DNA of 64,000 nt from Nitrospinota bacterium (GTDB lineage Bacteria > Nitrospinota_A > UBA7883 > JACRLM01), in NCBI GenBank assembly GCA_016208975.1, contig JACQXA010000004.1, positions 931,015 to 995,014 of the forward strand, written 5' to 3'. This document shows positions 53,448 to 63,760 of this stretch, piece after piece; the stretch's first letter is position 1, and the number at the start of each line of letters is the position of its first letter. A program made the position numbers and the translations under genes. Below the pieces are notes generated by a model. It was not told the DNA's origin, did no database searches, and saw only the letters and a program-made list of their open reading frames with translations.

Positions 53448-54512
53448 ATGGGCGCCATCAGAGCCGCTATTTTGCTCCTGGCGCTGAGCGCCGGAATGTC
53501 GTGGGGAGAGCCTGCATTCACCACGTCCCTGGTGTTCCCTCCGAAATCTTTCGGAAGGCCCCACGGCGCGTCCCTGGTGGAGCTGAAAAACGGGGACATC
53601 ATGGCCAGCTGGTTCTCCGCCAAAGAGGAAACCCACGCCGACGCGGAAATATACGGCGCCGTGTTAAATAAAAAAACCGGGGTGTGGGGCGCGCCTTTCA
53701 CCATAATCCCCAAGGGGTATTCCAAATCCGTGGGAAACACGGCCCTGTTCCGGGATGACGACGGGTTGATATGGATGTTTTTCGCCTCGGTGCGCATCGG
53801 GGGGTGGAGCGGGGCGATGGTGGACTATGTCACCTCAGCCGATGAGGGGAAAACCTGGACCAGCGGCGCCACTTTCACCGCATGGCCCGGCAACCTGCCG
53901 CGAAACATCCCCATAAAAACCGGCGACCACCAGATGCTCATCCCTCTATTCGTGGATTTCTGGTACGAGGCCAACCTGGTGGGGGCCTATACCGCGCTGG
54001 TGGATTACAGGGATGGGGCGGTTGTCTCCAAAAAATACGCCTCGCTGGAGGATACCGACGCCATCCAGCCCACCCTTGTAAAACTGCCCGATGGAAAAAT
54101 CTTGATGCTGGCCCGGGACAAGTCTGACCGGTTCATCCGCCGGGCTTATTCATCGGACGGGGGGTTAACCTGGGGTCCCTCCACCATGACAACCCTGCCC
54201 AACCCCGGCGCGGGGATATGCGCCATTTATGTAGAGGAGCTAAAGGCCGTCCTTTTGGCGTACAACCATTCCCGCAAGGGGCGCAACCCGTTGTCGCTGG
54301 CGGTGTCCACCGACAACGGCCGCCGGTTCAGGAAAATAACCGACCTGGAGAGCAAGCCCGGGGATACGGAGGCCTCTTTCGACTACCCGGCCATGATAAG
54401 AGCGGCGGATGGGACCATACACCTGATATGGACCCACGACAACCGCGCCACCCTGAAACACGCCCGGTTCAACGTGGAATGGCTCCGCTCACGGATTTCC
54501 GGGGCGCGGTAA
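53448..54512 (+). CDS. Exported sialidase-like (BNR repeat) protein
   Basis: 354 residues from ATG 53448. Signal peptide (IRAAILLLALSAGMSWG), then a six-bladed propeller: FGRPHGASLVELKNGDIMA, TSADEGKTWTSGAT, SSDGGLTWGPS and STDNGRRFRK are Asp-box (SxDxGxxW) units. Two of the four units seen have the full SxDxGxTW. The arginine triad of true sialidases cannot be assigned safely, so it may be a glycan-binding or other glycoside hydrolase. Starts 12 nt after the GT4 gene. Confidence 0.75.
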   Translation: MGAIRAAILLLALSAGMSWGEPAFTTSLVFPPKSFGRPHGASLVELKNGDIMASWFSAKEETHADAEIYGAVLNKKTGVWGAPFTIIPKGYSKSVGNTALFRDDDGLIWMFFASVRIGGWSGAMVDYVTSADEGKTWTSGATFTAWPGNLPRNIPIKTGDHQMLIPLFVDFWYEANLVGAYTALVDYRDGAVVSKKYASLEDTDAIQPTLVKLPDGKILMLARDKSDRFIRRAYSSDGGLTWGPSTMTTLPNPGAGICAIYVEELKAVLLAYNHSRKGRNPLSLAVSTDNGRRFRKITDLESKPGDTEASFDYPAMIRAADGTIHLIWTHDNRATLKHARFNVEWLRSRISGAR

Positions 54513-54545
54513 AAATCGGGCGGAGGAATTGGAAATTAGTTTTCT

Positions 54546-54569
54546 ACACCGGGCGGTGTGAATTATAAT
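54546..54569 (+). promoter_or_regulatory. HU promoter with palindromic spacer
   Basis: A perfect -10 TATAAT at 54564-54569; the -35 is poor (TTTCTA at 17 nt). In the spacer lies a 14-bp palindrome ACACCG-GG-CGGTGT (54546-54559), placed where a factor bound there could compensate for or block the weak -35. Confidence 0.5.
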
Positions 54570-54639
54570 AGTTCAACGCGCCGAGTGGTGGTTCGGCAAT
54601 GAGAAGTTTCCCATGAAATTCGATATGAGGTGATCAGTC

Positions 54640-54933
54640 ATGACCAAGATTGACATAATCAACCGCGTCGCGGAGACGACAGGGCTCTCCAAACAGGATG
54701 CGGACATGGCGGTGGAAACTATCATTGCGCTCGTAAAAGAGTCGTTGAGCAGGGATGAGGAAGTCATCCTGCGCCGGTTCGGCTCGTTCCAGACCAAGGC
54801 GAAACGGCCCCGGGTGGGGCGCAACCCGAAAACCGGTGAGGAAGCGGAGATCACCGCGCGCACAGTGGTCCGGTTCAAGGCGGGCAAAAGGTTCAAGCAA
54901 ATGGTTGACGGCCAGCCTGTGGATGAGGACTGA
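54640..54933 (+). CDS. HU/IHF-family DNA-bending protein
   Basis: 97 residues, complete. TKIDIINRVAETTGLSKQDA and the signature GSFQTKAKRPRVGRNPKTGE cover the DNA-binding arm with the intercalating RNPKTG. GAGGTGA precedes the ATG. The sequence alone does not decide HU or IHF alpha/beta. Confidence 0.92.
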   Translation: MTKIDIINRVAETTGLSKQDADMAVETIIALVKESLSRDEEVILRRFGSFQTKAKRPRVGRNPKTGEEAEITARTVVRFKAGKRFKQMVDGQPVDED

Positions 54934-55004
54934 TATCCCAATTTAACCCAGGCCGCGCTTTTATTGGCCCCTCCCCGCCGCAAACCATCGGCGTCTGAAA
55001 CCTT

Positions 55005-55029
55005 CGGCTGTTAAGCCGGCCTCTTTTTT
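55005..55029 (+). terminator. Probable terminator after HU
   Basis: CGGCT-GTTA-AGCCG (55005-55018) then GCCTC and six T (55024-55029); the T-run is set back by 5 nt. Confidence 0.5.
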
Positions 55030-55059
55030 CACGCGGGAATTAGGAGTTTTACCCAGAAG

Positions 55060-55605
55060 ATGAAAGCCGCCGTTTACGAGCTTCTTACGGAAATAGGTGA
55101 AGACCCGAAACGGGAAGGTTTGAAAAAAACCCCTGAACGGGTGGAGCAATCCCTGCGCCAGCTCACCGCCGGTTACAAGATGGACCCCATGAAGGTGATG
55201 GAAGGGGCCATATTCCACGAAGCCTGCGACGAGATGGTCATCGTGAGGGACATAGACATATTTTCCCTCTGCGAGCATCACATGCTCCCCTTTTACGGCA
55301 AAGCCCACGTGGCCTACGTTCCTTCGGGCAAAATTGTTGGTTTGTCGAAAATACCAAGGGTTGTGGAGGTTTTCGCCAGGCGGCTTCAGGTGCAGGAGCG
55401 GCTCACAAACCAGGTGGCCAACGCCATTATGGACGCCCTGCATCCAAAAGGGGTTGGGGTTGTGGTGGAGGCTTTGCACCTTTGCATGGCCATGCGCGGG
55501 GTGGAGAAACAAAACTCTGTGACAGTCACATCATCCATGCTGGGTAATTTCAAGACAGACCCGCGGACGCGGCAGGAATTTTTGTCGCTCATAAGAAAAG
55601 CGTAG
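55060..55605 (+). CDS. folE: GTP cyclohydrolase I
   Basis: 181 residues. [16 protein letters not shown] supplies the zinc cysteine and histidines, [15 protein letters not shown] the second zinc cysteine. First step of tetrahydrofolate/pterin synthesis, needed for methyltetrahydrofolate used by MetH. AGGAG lies about 12 nt before the ATG. A terminator follows. Confidence 0.95.
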   Translation: MKAAVYELLTEIGEDPKREGLKKTPERVEQSLRQLTAGYKMDPMKVMEGAIFHEACDEMVIVRDIDIFSLCEHHMLPFYGKAHVAYVPSGKIVGLSKIPRVVEVFARRLQVQERLTNQVANAIMDALHPKGVGVVVEALHLCMAMRGVEKQNSVTVTSSMLGNFKTDPRTRQEFLSLIRKA

Positions 55606-55612
55606 CCGGGCG

Positions 55613-55652
55613 GCCCATCCGGGCCAACGTTTCCGGATTGGGCTGTTTTTTA
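55613..55652 (+). terminator. Intrinsic terminator of folE
   Basis: GCCCA-TCCGG (55613-55622) pairs with CCGGATTGGGC (55633-55643) with one bulge, followed by a T-run to 55652. It overlaps the stop codon of the convergent subunit IV gene. Confidence 0.7.
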
Positions 55653-56138
55653 AGTAACGGCGCCCAATATCGAAAACAGCACAACAATAAACGCTCCCAC
55701 GCCGCCTATTATCATGGCCACCGGGCGTTTGCGATAGTCCCGCTCCTTGCCGCCCCGGTCTATGAAGGGCGCCGCCAGCAACACCATCACCGCAACCCCT
55801 TGCATCACGATGCCTAAAAGCTTGGGAGCCCACGACCCCAGGAACTCCAGATACTGGGCCACTTTCAGGCTGTAGAAAGCCGCCAGAAAATACCATTCGG
55901 GCTTGATGTGGGCTGGCGTATCGAAGGGGTCGGCCTTTGGCCCCAAATGGGCTGGAACCACCGTGGAAAGGGTGACCAGTATCATCAGCACCACACCGCA
56001 GATTATCACCTGCTCCAGCACGTGATGGGGGAAGAACCAATGCGCCTTACCCTCGGCTATAAGGCGCTTTTTCTCCTCCATGGGGAGAGCCTTCACCTCG
56101 AACTCTTTCTTCTGGGAAAATCCGCTTTCGCCGCTCAT
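55650..56138 (-). CDS. petD: Cytochrome b6f-type subunit IV (C-terminal half of cytochrome b)
   Basis: 162 residues. The Qo-site PEWY is present in DTPAHIKPEWYFLAAFY, with three membrane helices (VIICGVVLMILVTLSTV, LLGIVMQGVAVMVLLAA, MIIGGVGAFIVVLFSIL). Separate from the heme-binding half, as in b6f-like complexes. Last gene of the operon, 44 nt after cytochrome b. Confidence 0.85.
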   Translation of the reverse strand: MSGESGFSQKKEFEVKALPMEEKKRLIAEGKAHWFFPHHVLEQVIICGVVLMILVTLSTVVPAHLGPKADPFDTPAHIKPEWYFLAAFYSLKVAQYLEFLGSWAPKLLGIVMQGVAVMVLLAAPFIDRGGKERDYRKRPVAMIIGGVGAFIVVLFSILGAVT

Positions 56139-56182
56139 GGCAATGCAGTCCTAATCAACGAGTGTCTCCATTCAATCAACTG

Positions 56183-56884
56183 TCATAGGGGGCCGGATAT
56201 GCCCTGTCTTCTGATCTGCAAAAGATGCAGGCCCACCACCCCGGCGGTCACTATGGGTAAAATCATAATGTGGATCGCGAAAAACCTGGTAAGTGTAACC
56301 TGTGAAATCTCCTCGCCGCCCCGCATGGCGTACCTTAATGACTCCCCGATATAGGGCAGGGCCGCCGGTGTCTCCGTGCCCACCACGGTGGCCCAATAGG
56401 CCAGCTGTGTCCATGGAAGCAGGTAGCCGGTGAACGACAGCCCAAGGGTAAGAAGCAGAAGGGTAACCCCCACCACCCAGTTCAGTTCCCTTGGCGCCTT
56501 GTATATGCCGTAAACGTATATCTTCGCCATGTGGATAATAATGGCGATTATCATCAGGTTGGATCCCCAGGCGTGCAAGCCCCGGATAAGCCAGCCGAAC
56601 GGCACCTCGTTCATGACCTGGGCCACCGAAGCGTGGGCGCTTTCTATGGTTGGCTGGTAGTAAATCAGCAATAGCGCTCCGGTGACAATCTGGTTTAGGA
56701 ACAGGAAAAAGCTTATCCCCCCGAAACACGACCACAGCCCAAGATACGCCGGGGATATTTTTTCAAATACCTCATCGTTCATTATCTCTTTTATGGCCAG
56801 CCTGTCGTCCACAGCCGAAAAAAGCCGGATTGCCAGCTTGTTGCGGATCTTGATGGGCCCCAGTTTCAGAACGCTTATTTCCAT
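56183..56884 (-). CDS. petB: Cytochrome b6-type subunit (N-terminal half of cytochrome b)
   Basis: 233 residues from ATG 56884 with four membrane helices. Heme-ligand histidines in GLHAWGSN, IIHMAKIYVYG, FFAIHIMILP and VGLHLLQI; the spacing of the last two is close to the b6 type. Transfers electrons from quinol across the membrane. A long upstream extension in the same frame is unsupported. 8 nt after the Rieske gene. Confidence 0.9.
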   Translation of the reverse strand: MEISVLKLGPIKIRNKLAIRLFSAVDDRLAIKEIMNDEVFEKISPAYLGLWSCFGGISFFLFLNQIVTGALLLIYYQPTIESAHASVAQVMNEVPFGWLIRGLHAWGSNLMIIAIIIHMAKIYVYGIYKAPRELNWVVGVTLLLLTLGLSFTGYLLPWTQLAYWATVVGTETPAALPYIGESLRYAMRGGEEISQVTLTRFFAIHIMILPIVTAGVVGLHLLQIRRQGISGPL

Positions 56885-56892
56885 AACGGCCT

Positions 56893-57354
56893 TCAGGCCT
56901 CCTCTATCACTATGTATTCGTTTTCCAGCCGCGCCGAGTACGAGGGGAGCGGCTTGGGGGGCGGGCCGCCGAGCACCACACCTTTGGTGTCGAACCTGCC
57001 GCCATGGCAGGGGCACAGAAGCTCTTGGGTGGAGTCGTTCCATTTCACCACGCAACCCAGGTGGGTGCAGATGGCGGACAAGGCGTAAAGCTCCTGCTCG
57101 TTGGGGCGGATAATCACCGCGGGTTTGTTGAGGAACCGCACGAACTTGGCCTCGCCAATGGGCACTTCGGCCGATGATATCTTCATGGACTTGGCGGCGG
57201 CCTCTTTCTTCCCCTCCCGTGGCCACAGGAACATCCCCAATGGGTAAACGAAGCCGAATGCCGCAAGCGCGCCAGACACCCACAGGCTTATGTTGAGAAC
57301 CCTGCGGCGGGTCTCGCCGTTTCCGTCGGCCGCAAGGCCGGTTTGCGTGGTCAT
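56893..57354 (-). CDS. petC: Rieske iron-sulfur protein of a bc/b6f-type complex
   Basis: 153 residues. Membrane anchor (VLNISLWVSGALAAFGFVYPLG) then the 2Fe-2S binding motifs CTHLGC and CPCHGGRFD. Carries electrons from quinol at the Qo site to the next carrier. The N-terminal RRRVLN may be part of a Tat signal. Second in the operon, 26 nt after the pentaheme gene. Confidence 0.92.
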   Translation of the reverse strand: MTTQTGLAADGNGETRRRVLNISLWVSGALAAFGFVYPLGMFLWPREGKKEAAAKSMKISSAEVPIGEAKFVRFLNKPAVIIRPNEQELYALSAICTHLGCVVKWNDSTQELLCPCHGGRFDTKGVVLGGPPPKPLPSYSARLENEYIVIEEA

Positions 57355-57380
57355 TACCCTTTTAAACCTCTTTACCGCCG

Positions 57381-58550
57381 CTATTTATAACCTTGAGAGG
57401 ATTCCGCCTGGTCCCGGTTCATTTCAACCCGCATCTCGGTTTCCTGCATTATGACCGGTGTGTAAAGGTAGTCCACCCATACCGATAAGGAAACTTTTTT
57501 ACCCTCTGGCACGTAGAAGGTGAACCGCTCCTTGCGGGTCTCTTTCGGGTAAATGCGGTTGTCCTTGGCCACGGTGAAGCCATAGCCCAGCATTATCTCC
57601 GCGTCGGAAGTCAGCTCCGCTCCGCTTTTGTCGAATATGGCCTTTTCGTAAACCACCTTGTCTTTATAAACCTTGCCGCCGGGCACCCGCACCTCGCAAT
57701 ACAGTATCAGCTTCCTGGTGGGAATCCCGGTGGGAACCCGGTGGCCGGAACCCACGTTGGTCACATCCACCAATACCGTCATCCTGTCGGCGGAACGCTC
57801 AACCTTGGCGATCTTCAGCGCCAGCGCTTTCTGGAGCTGGGTCAATGAATGCGCCCCGGCCAGATGGTGGCTGAATATCTTCGGCCCCCGCTCGCTAATC
57901 ACGTTGTTGGATATTTCTCCGGGGGCCTCCTGCATGTGGCAATACTGGCATGGCCTGCCTTCTTTGGAATAGGAGCTTTCCATCCACTCGCTGTAGGTGG
58001 ATATGATGGGCACGCCGTTCAGCGAGTACTCGTGGCAAGTGGCGCAGAACGCGGCCTCCCCCTGTATTTTTGAATAGGCCACCTTGTGCTGTTTTACATC
58101 GCCTTTTTTGTTCGGGCCGTATTTGACAGGCCCGGCGTCCACCACAAACGGATTGTCCTTCTTCTTTAAATCCACACTTTTAACGCTGTGGCAGAAGTCG
58201 CAAGTGATGCCTTCGGAGGTGGGAGCCTCGTCAAGATTCAGTATATTGTTCCCTTTGGCGGATGGGGCGTGGCATCGCAGGCATATCTTCGCCGCGCCGC
58301 CGCCGCTTTTATAGTGGGCCTCCAGGTATGAAGCGCGGAATATGGGGTCTTCCGTGGCCTTGGCGTGCATGGATTCCTTCCACATGTTGTACAGCCTGGT
58401 GTGGCATTTTCCGCACACCTCGCTCCCGGTGAACCCCTTTTCGTTTATCTTTATGGATTCCGGGGCCGCCTGCCCCACAGCCTGCCGCATTGGAAACAGC
58501 GTGACCGCCAACCCCAGGGCTATCAAAGACAGAAGCTTTAAACCGCGCAT
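57381..58550 (-). CDS. Exported pentaheme cytochrome c
   Basis: 389 residues from ATG 58550. Signal peptide (LKLLSLIALGLAVTLFP), then five CxxCH heme sites: CGKCH, CLRCH, CDFCH, CATCH and CQYCH, all in the N-terminal half, followed by a beta-rich C-terminal domain with NVGSGHRVPTGIPTRK. The heme part resembles cytochrome c554-like multihemes. First gene of the Rieske/cytochrome b operon, so it probably receives electrons from the complex in place of cytochrome c1 or f. Confidence 0.85.
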   Translation of the reverse strand: MRGLKLLSLIALGLAVTLFPMRQAVGQAAPESIKINEKGFTGSEVCGKCHTRLYNMWKESMHAKATEDPIFRASYLEAHYKSGGGAAKICLRCHAPSAKGNNILNLDEAPTSEGITCDFCHSVKSVDLKKKDNPFVVDAGPVKYGPNKKGDVKQHKVAYSKIQGEAAFCATCHEYSLNGVPIISTYSEWMESSYSKEGRPCQYCHMQEAPGEISNNVISERGPKIFSHHLAGAHSLTQLQKALALKIAKVERSADRMTVLVDVTNVGSGHRVPTGIPTRKLILYCEVRVPGGKVYKDKVVYEKAIFDKSGAELTSDAEIMLGYGFTVAKDNRIYPKETRKERFTFYVPEGKKVSLSVWVDYLYTPVIMQETEMRVEMNRDQAESSQGYK

Positions 58551-58764
58551 AAATCCCGGAGCTTTAGGCAAACCTGGCCCCCCTCTTTTGTAGATTGTCC
58601 CCACGACTATATGGCCGCGTATACCCGGATTATCAGGAAAAGCCCCAATGCTGTCAATCCCGTTGAAAATTAAAGGCGGCAATCACTCAAAAAGGCTTCC
58701 GCCGCCATACCCCATGTTACAATTACCGTTCAATGCAGTTAATGATGCTTTTGGAGTGAAAAGG

Positions 58765-60804
58765 ATGCCGGATTCCCCGCTGGTGATAACCGCCGCCTTG
58801 CCATACGCCAACGGCTCCATCCACTTGGGGCACATGGTGGAGTATATACAGGCGGACATTTTCGCGCGGTATCACCGCATGGCCGGTCACAAGGCCCTGT
58901 TCTTCTGCGCCGACGATACCCACGGCGCCCCGATTATGATCCGCGCCCGCAACGAGGGAACCACGCCGGAAGCGGTGATAGAGCGTTTCCATAAGGAACA
59001 TCTGGAGGATTTCTCCGCGTTCAACATAAAGTTCGACAATTACCATTCCACAAACTCCGAAGAGAACCGCGTGTTGTCCGAGGAGATTTATCTTAAATTG
59101 AAATCCGGCGGCCACATCACCACCCGCAACGTGGAGCAGGCCTATTGCGACACGGACAAGATGTTCCTGCCGGACAGGTTCGTGCGCGGCGTGTGCCCCC
59201 GCTGTGGCGCGGAGAACCAGTATGGGGACTCCTGCGACGTGTGCGGCGCCCACTACGCCTCCACGGAGCTTAAAGAGGCCAGGTGTTCCCTTTGCGGCGC
59301 TCCGCCGTCACGGAAAATGTCGTCCCACTATTTCTTCAGGGTGTCGGATTTCATCCCGGCCCTGGAAAACTATCTGGAGGGGGACGCGCTCCAGCCGGAG
59401 ATTAAGAACTTCCTGGCCACCTGGCTTAAGGAAGGATTGAGGGATTGGGACATCTCCCGCGACGGGCCTTATTTCGGGTTCAAGATACCCGGCGAGGAAG
59501 ACAAATATTTCTACGTGTGGCTGGACGCGCCCATCGGCTATATCTCCGCCGCCAAAAACTGGGCCGGTAAGACCGGGGGGAACTTTGACGCGCTCTGGAA
59601 ATCCGGTGACGCCAAAATCCACCACTTCATCGGGAAGGATATCGTATATTTCCACACGCTGTTCTGGATACCCATGCTGGAAGGCTCCGGTTATAAGAAA
59701 CCGGACAAGATCCACGTGCACGGTTTCCTCACCATCAACGGCGAGAAAATGTCCAAGTCCAAAGGGACTTTCCTGAATGCGCGGGACTATTTGAGCGCTG
59801 GCGTCAACCCGGAGCTTTTACGCTACTATTACGCCACCAAGCTAAAACATACGGTGGACGACCTGGACCTGAATTTTCAGGATTTCGTTTTCCGCGTGAA
59901 CGCCGAACTGGTGAACAAGGTCGCAAACCTGGGCTCCCGGACCATCACCATACTCAACAAGAACGCCACGCTGGACAACCGGCTGGCCGGTGAACTTGGA
60001 GAATCGCAACGGGGGTTTTTAAACGAGTTCATCGCCGAAAGCGGGGACATCGCCAAAGAATACGAGGCTTGCGATTTCTCACTGGCCATAAAAAGGGTCT
60101 GCCGCCTGGCGGACAAGGCCAACCAGTATATTGACGAAAAAAAACCCTGGGATTTGAAGAATGACCCGGCGGCGTTGAGCGAAGTCCTGGCCGTTGGGAT
60201 AAACGCGTTCCGCCTGCTGGCCATATATTTAAAGCCCGTGGTTCCCGCCTTTGTGGAGAAGGTGGAGCGGATATTGAAAGTGGAGCCTTTCGAATGGGCC
60301 GACAGCCTGCGATACCTTACAGGGCATCAAATCGGCCAGTTCGAACGGCTGATGGATAGAGTGGACATGAAAGACGTGGAGAAGGTTATGGCCGCCGCCC
60401 AGAAGGTTGAGGCGCCAGCCAAACCCGCTCCCGCGAAAAAAGCCAAAGAGGTAAAAGTGGAAGAGAAACCGGAAGAAAAAGGGCTGATAGATTTTGACGA
60501 TTTTTCGAAAGTGGACCTGCGCACGGCAAAAGTGGTGGCCGCCGAAAAAATCGAAAAAGCCGAAAAGCTGTTAAAACTCACCATAGACGTGGGTGGCGTT
60601 CAGCGGCCGCTGGTGGCGGGCATCGCCAAACATTACACCGCCGAGGAAATGGTTGGAAAGACCATCGTTATAGTGGCGAACTTGAAACCCCGGAAGCTGA
60701 TGGGTATTGAATCGCAAGGGATGTTGCTTGCCGTGAATGACGGCGAGAGGCTGGCGATAGTGTCGCCGGTATCGGAAATGCCCAGCGGGATCAAGGTGTC
60801 GTAA
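58765..60804 (+). CDS. metG: Methionyl-tRNA synthetase
   Basis: 679 residues from ATG 58765, with GGAG 9 nt upstream. Class I motifs: the HIGH-like SIHLGHMVE and KMSKSKG. Zinc-knuckle cysteines in CPRCGAENQYGDSCDVCG, and a C-terminal EMAP/Trbp111-like tRNA-binding domain (about 570-679, DLRTAKVVAAEKIEKAEKL). Joined by a Lys/Glu/Ala-rich linker. Complete. Confidence 0.95.
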   Translation: MPDSPLVITAALPYANGSIHLGHMVEYIQADIFARYHRMAGHKALFFCADDTHGAPIMIRARNEGTTPEAVIERFHKEHLEDFSAFNIKFDNYHSTNSEENRVLSEEIYLKLKSGGHITTRNVEQAYCDTDKMFLPDRFVRGVCPRCGAENQYGDSCDVCGAHYASTELKEARCSLCGAPPSRKMSSHYFFRVSDFIPALENYLEGDALQPEIKNFLATWLKEGLRDWDISRDGPYFGFKIPGEEDKYFYVWLDAPIGYISAAKNWAGKTGGNFDALWKSGDAKIHHFIGKDIVYFHTLFWIPMLEGSGYKKPDKIHVHGFLTINGEKMSKSKGTFLNARDYLSAGVNPELLRYYYATKLKHTVDDLDLNFQDFVFRVNAELVNKVANLGSRTITILNKNATLDNRLAGELGESQRGFLNEFIAESGDIAKEYEACDFSLAIKRVCRLADKANQYIDEKKPWDLKNDPAALSEVLAVGINAFRLLAIYLKPVVPAFVEKVERILKVEPFEWADSLRYLTGHQIGQFERLMDRVDMKDVEKVMAAAQKVEAPAKPAPAKKAKEVKVEEKPEEKGLIDFDDFSKVDLRTAKVVAAEKIEKAEKLLKLTIDVGGVQRPLVAGIAKHYTAEEMVGKTIVIVANLKPRKLMGIESQGMLLAVNDGERLAIVSPVSEMPSGIKVS

Positions 60805-60843
60805 AAATACTGGAGGGGCCGGTTCGCTTGCGCCTTGATTGCT

Positions 60844-61082
60844 TGTCACCCTGAGCTTGTCGAAGGGTGACAAAAAAAGGGCGGGTTTGAAACCCGCCCC
60901 TATGAAGATAGTTGCTTCCCCCCGTCACCCTGAGTCCCGCCTTACGGGACGAAGGGTCTCCCACTTTGTCACCCCGGACTTGATCCGGGGTCTTCTTTTG
61001 TCATGCCGGGCTTACCTGGCATCTCGATAAAAAAAGCGATCCCGGATATCCCTACTGCGTCGGGATTCCGGGATGACAGGAA
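60844..61082. repeat. Cluster of REP-like palindromes
   Basis: Consecutive fold-backs: GTCACCCT...AGGGTGAC (60844-60871), GTCACCCTGAG-TCCCG...CGGGAC-GAAGGGTC (about 60934-60959), CACCCCGGAC-TTGA-TCCGGGGTC (about 60970-60993) and a diverged GTCATGCCGGG...CCGGGATGAC-type unit to 61078. These are intergenic repeats of the kind dispersed in many bacterial chromosomes; only the third recalls the MITE interior, in its GTCATCC core. Confidence 0.65.
60872..60899 (-). terminator. Intrinsic terminator for ahcY/metK
   Basis: GGGCGGGTTT-G-AAACCCGCCC (60879-60899), with seven A at 60872-60878 giving the T-run on the minus strand. It lies about 215 bp past the ahcY stop, after other repeats. Confidence 0.6.
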
Positions 61083-61115
61083 AGATTGCTTCGATACGCT
61101 CAGAACGACGATAAA

Positions 61116-62393
<1,278 letters not shown>

Positions 62394-62416
62394 TTAAGTT
62401 TGTTCCTTTCCGCCTT

Positions 62417-63589
62417 TTAAATTCCGGCGGCCTTGCGCAGGGTTTCGGCCATGTCGGTTTTCTCCCAGTGGAATTCCGGAAGCTCCCTGCCGAAATGCCC
62501 GTAAGCCGCTGTCTTGCGGAATATGGGTTTGCGCAGACCCAAGGTCTTTATGATGCCGTAGGGGCGCAGGTCGAAATGCTCCCTCACGATCTTCTGTATC
62601 TTTTCCTGGTCTATCTTGCGGGTGCCGAAAGAGTCCACCAGCACCGAAACAGGCTCCGCCACGCCGATGGCGTAGGCCAGCTGGACCTCGCACTTGTCCA
62701 TAATCCCAGCCGCCACCAGGTTCTTGGCGATGTAACGGGCCATGTAGGAGGCCGACCGGTCCACCTTGCTAGGGTCTTTCCCCGAGAAAGCTCCGCCGCC
62801 GTGGGAGCCCACGCCGCCGTAGGTGTCCACTATAATCTTGCGCCCCGTCAACCCCGTGTCGCCGTGGGGGCCGCCGATAACGAACCGCCCGGTGGGATTG
62901 ATATGGAACTTCACCTTTTTCTCGTCGAAAAGGTTATGGGGCATGATAGGTTTTATTATTTGCTCGATGACCTCTTTTTTCAGATCGGCCTCGGAAACGT
63001 CCTCGCTATGCTGGGTGGAGAGGACCACCGTGTCTATCCTGTGGGGGTTGCGGTTGACGTATTCGATGGTCACCTGCGCCTTGGCGTCGGGCCTAAGGTA
63101 GGGCATCTTGCCGTTCTTGCGAAGCTCCGTGGTGCGCGCCATCAGCTTGTGGGCCAGCAGGATGGGCATGGGCATATATTCCGGGGTCTCGTTGGTGGCG
63201 AAACCGAACATAAGCCCCTGGTCGCCGGCGCCCTGGTTCTCCGGTATTTCCCGGACAACGCCCATGGCTATATCCGCCGACTGGCCGTGCATCACGTTGA
63301 GCACGCCGCAGGATTTATAGTCGAACCCCATGGCCGACTCGTTATAGCCGATATCCTTCACCACGTCGCGAGCTATCTGGGCCACATCCACTTTCACGGA
63401 GGGGTCGCAGGTAAACTCGCCGCCGATAAGCACAAGGCCGGTGGTGCAGAAGGTTTCACAAGCCACGCGGGCCATAGGGTCTTGCCCTATGATGGTGTCC
63501 AGCACCGCGTCGGATATCTGGTCGCAAATTTTATCGGGATGACCTTCCGAAACTGACTCGGAAGTGAACAGGTAATTGATCCGGCCCAT
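62417..63589 (-). CDS. metK: S-adenosylmethionine synthetase
   Basis: 390 residues. [32 protein letters not shown] and [16 protein letters not shown] are the family signatures with the active-site Asp, Lys and P-loop. Makes SAM from methionine and ATP. GAGGA lies 8 nt before the ATG. Transcribed with ahcY from the promoter near 63654-63681. Confidence 0.96.
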   Translation of the reverse strand: MGRINYLFTSESVSEGHPDKICDQISDAVLDTIIGQDPMARVACETFCTTGLVLIGGEFTCDPSVKVDVAQIARDVVKDIGYNESAMGFDYKSCGVLNVMHGQSADIAMGVVREIPENQGAGDQGLMFGFATNETPEYMPMPILLAHKLMARTTELRKNGKMPYLRPDAKAQVTIEYVNRNPHRIDTVVLSTQHSEDVSEADLKKEVIEQIIKPIMPHNLFDEKKVKFHINPTGRFVIGGPHGDTGLTGRKIIVDTYGGVGSHGGGAFSGKDPSKVDRSASYMARYIAKNLVAAGIMDKCEVQLAYAIGVAEPVSVLVDSFGTRKIDQEKIQKIVREHFDLRPYGIIKTLGLRKPIFRKTAAYGHFGRELPEFHWEKTDMAETLRKAAGI

Positions 63590-63653
63590 ACAAAGTCCTC
63601 AAAAATGACGGTTTACAAAGACTTCCCCAAAATAAACAAGAAAGTGATATTTC

Positions 63654-63704
63654 AGTATAACCCACTGCAATGCTATTACAAAGGCATTTTTGCACCGCGG
63701 TGCA
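63654..63704 (-). promoter_or_regulatory. metK promoter with upstream 14-bp palindrome
   Basis: On the minus strand TTGTAA (63681-63676), a 16-nt spacer and TATACT (63659-63654) make a fair sigma-70 promoter. Just upstream lies a perfect palindrome TGCACCGCGGTGCA (63691-63704), 9 bp from the -35, suited to an activator or repressor. The leader is only about 57 nt. Confidence 0.55.
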
Positions 63705-63760
63705 TCGGCGCCTTGGGGCGGAAAAGCCCATGTGAAAGCGCATAAACGGGCAAACGCGGT

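Noticed and set aside
63590-63650. SAM riboswitch before metK
   Set aside because: The predicted leader is only about 57 nt and shows no SAM-I or SAM-II signature.
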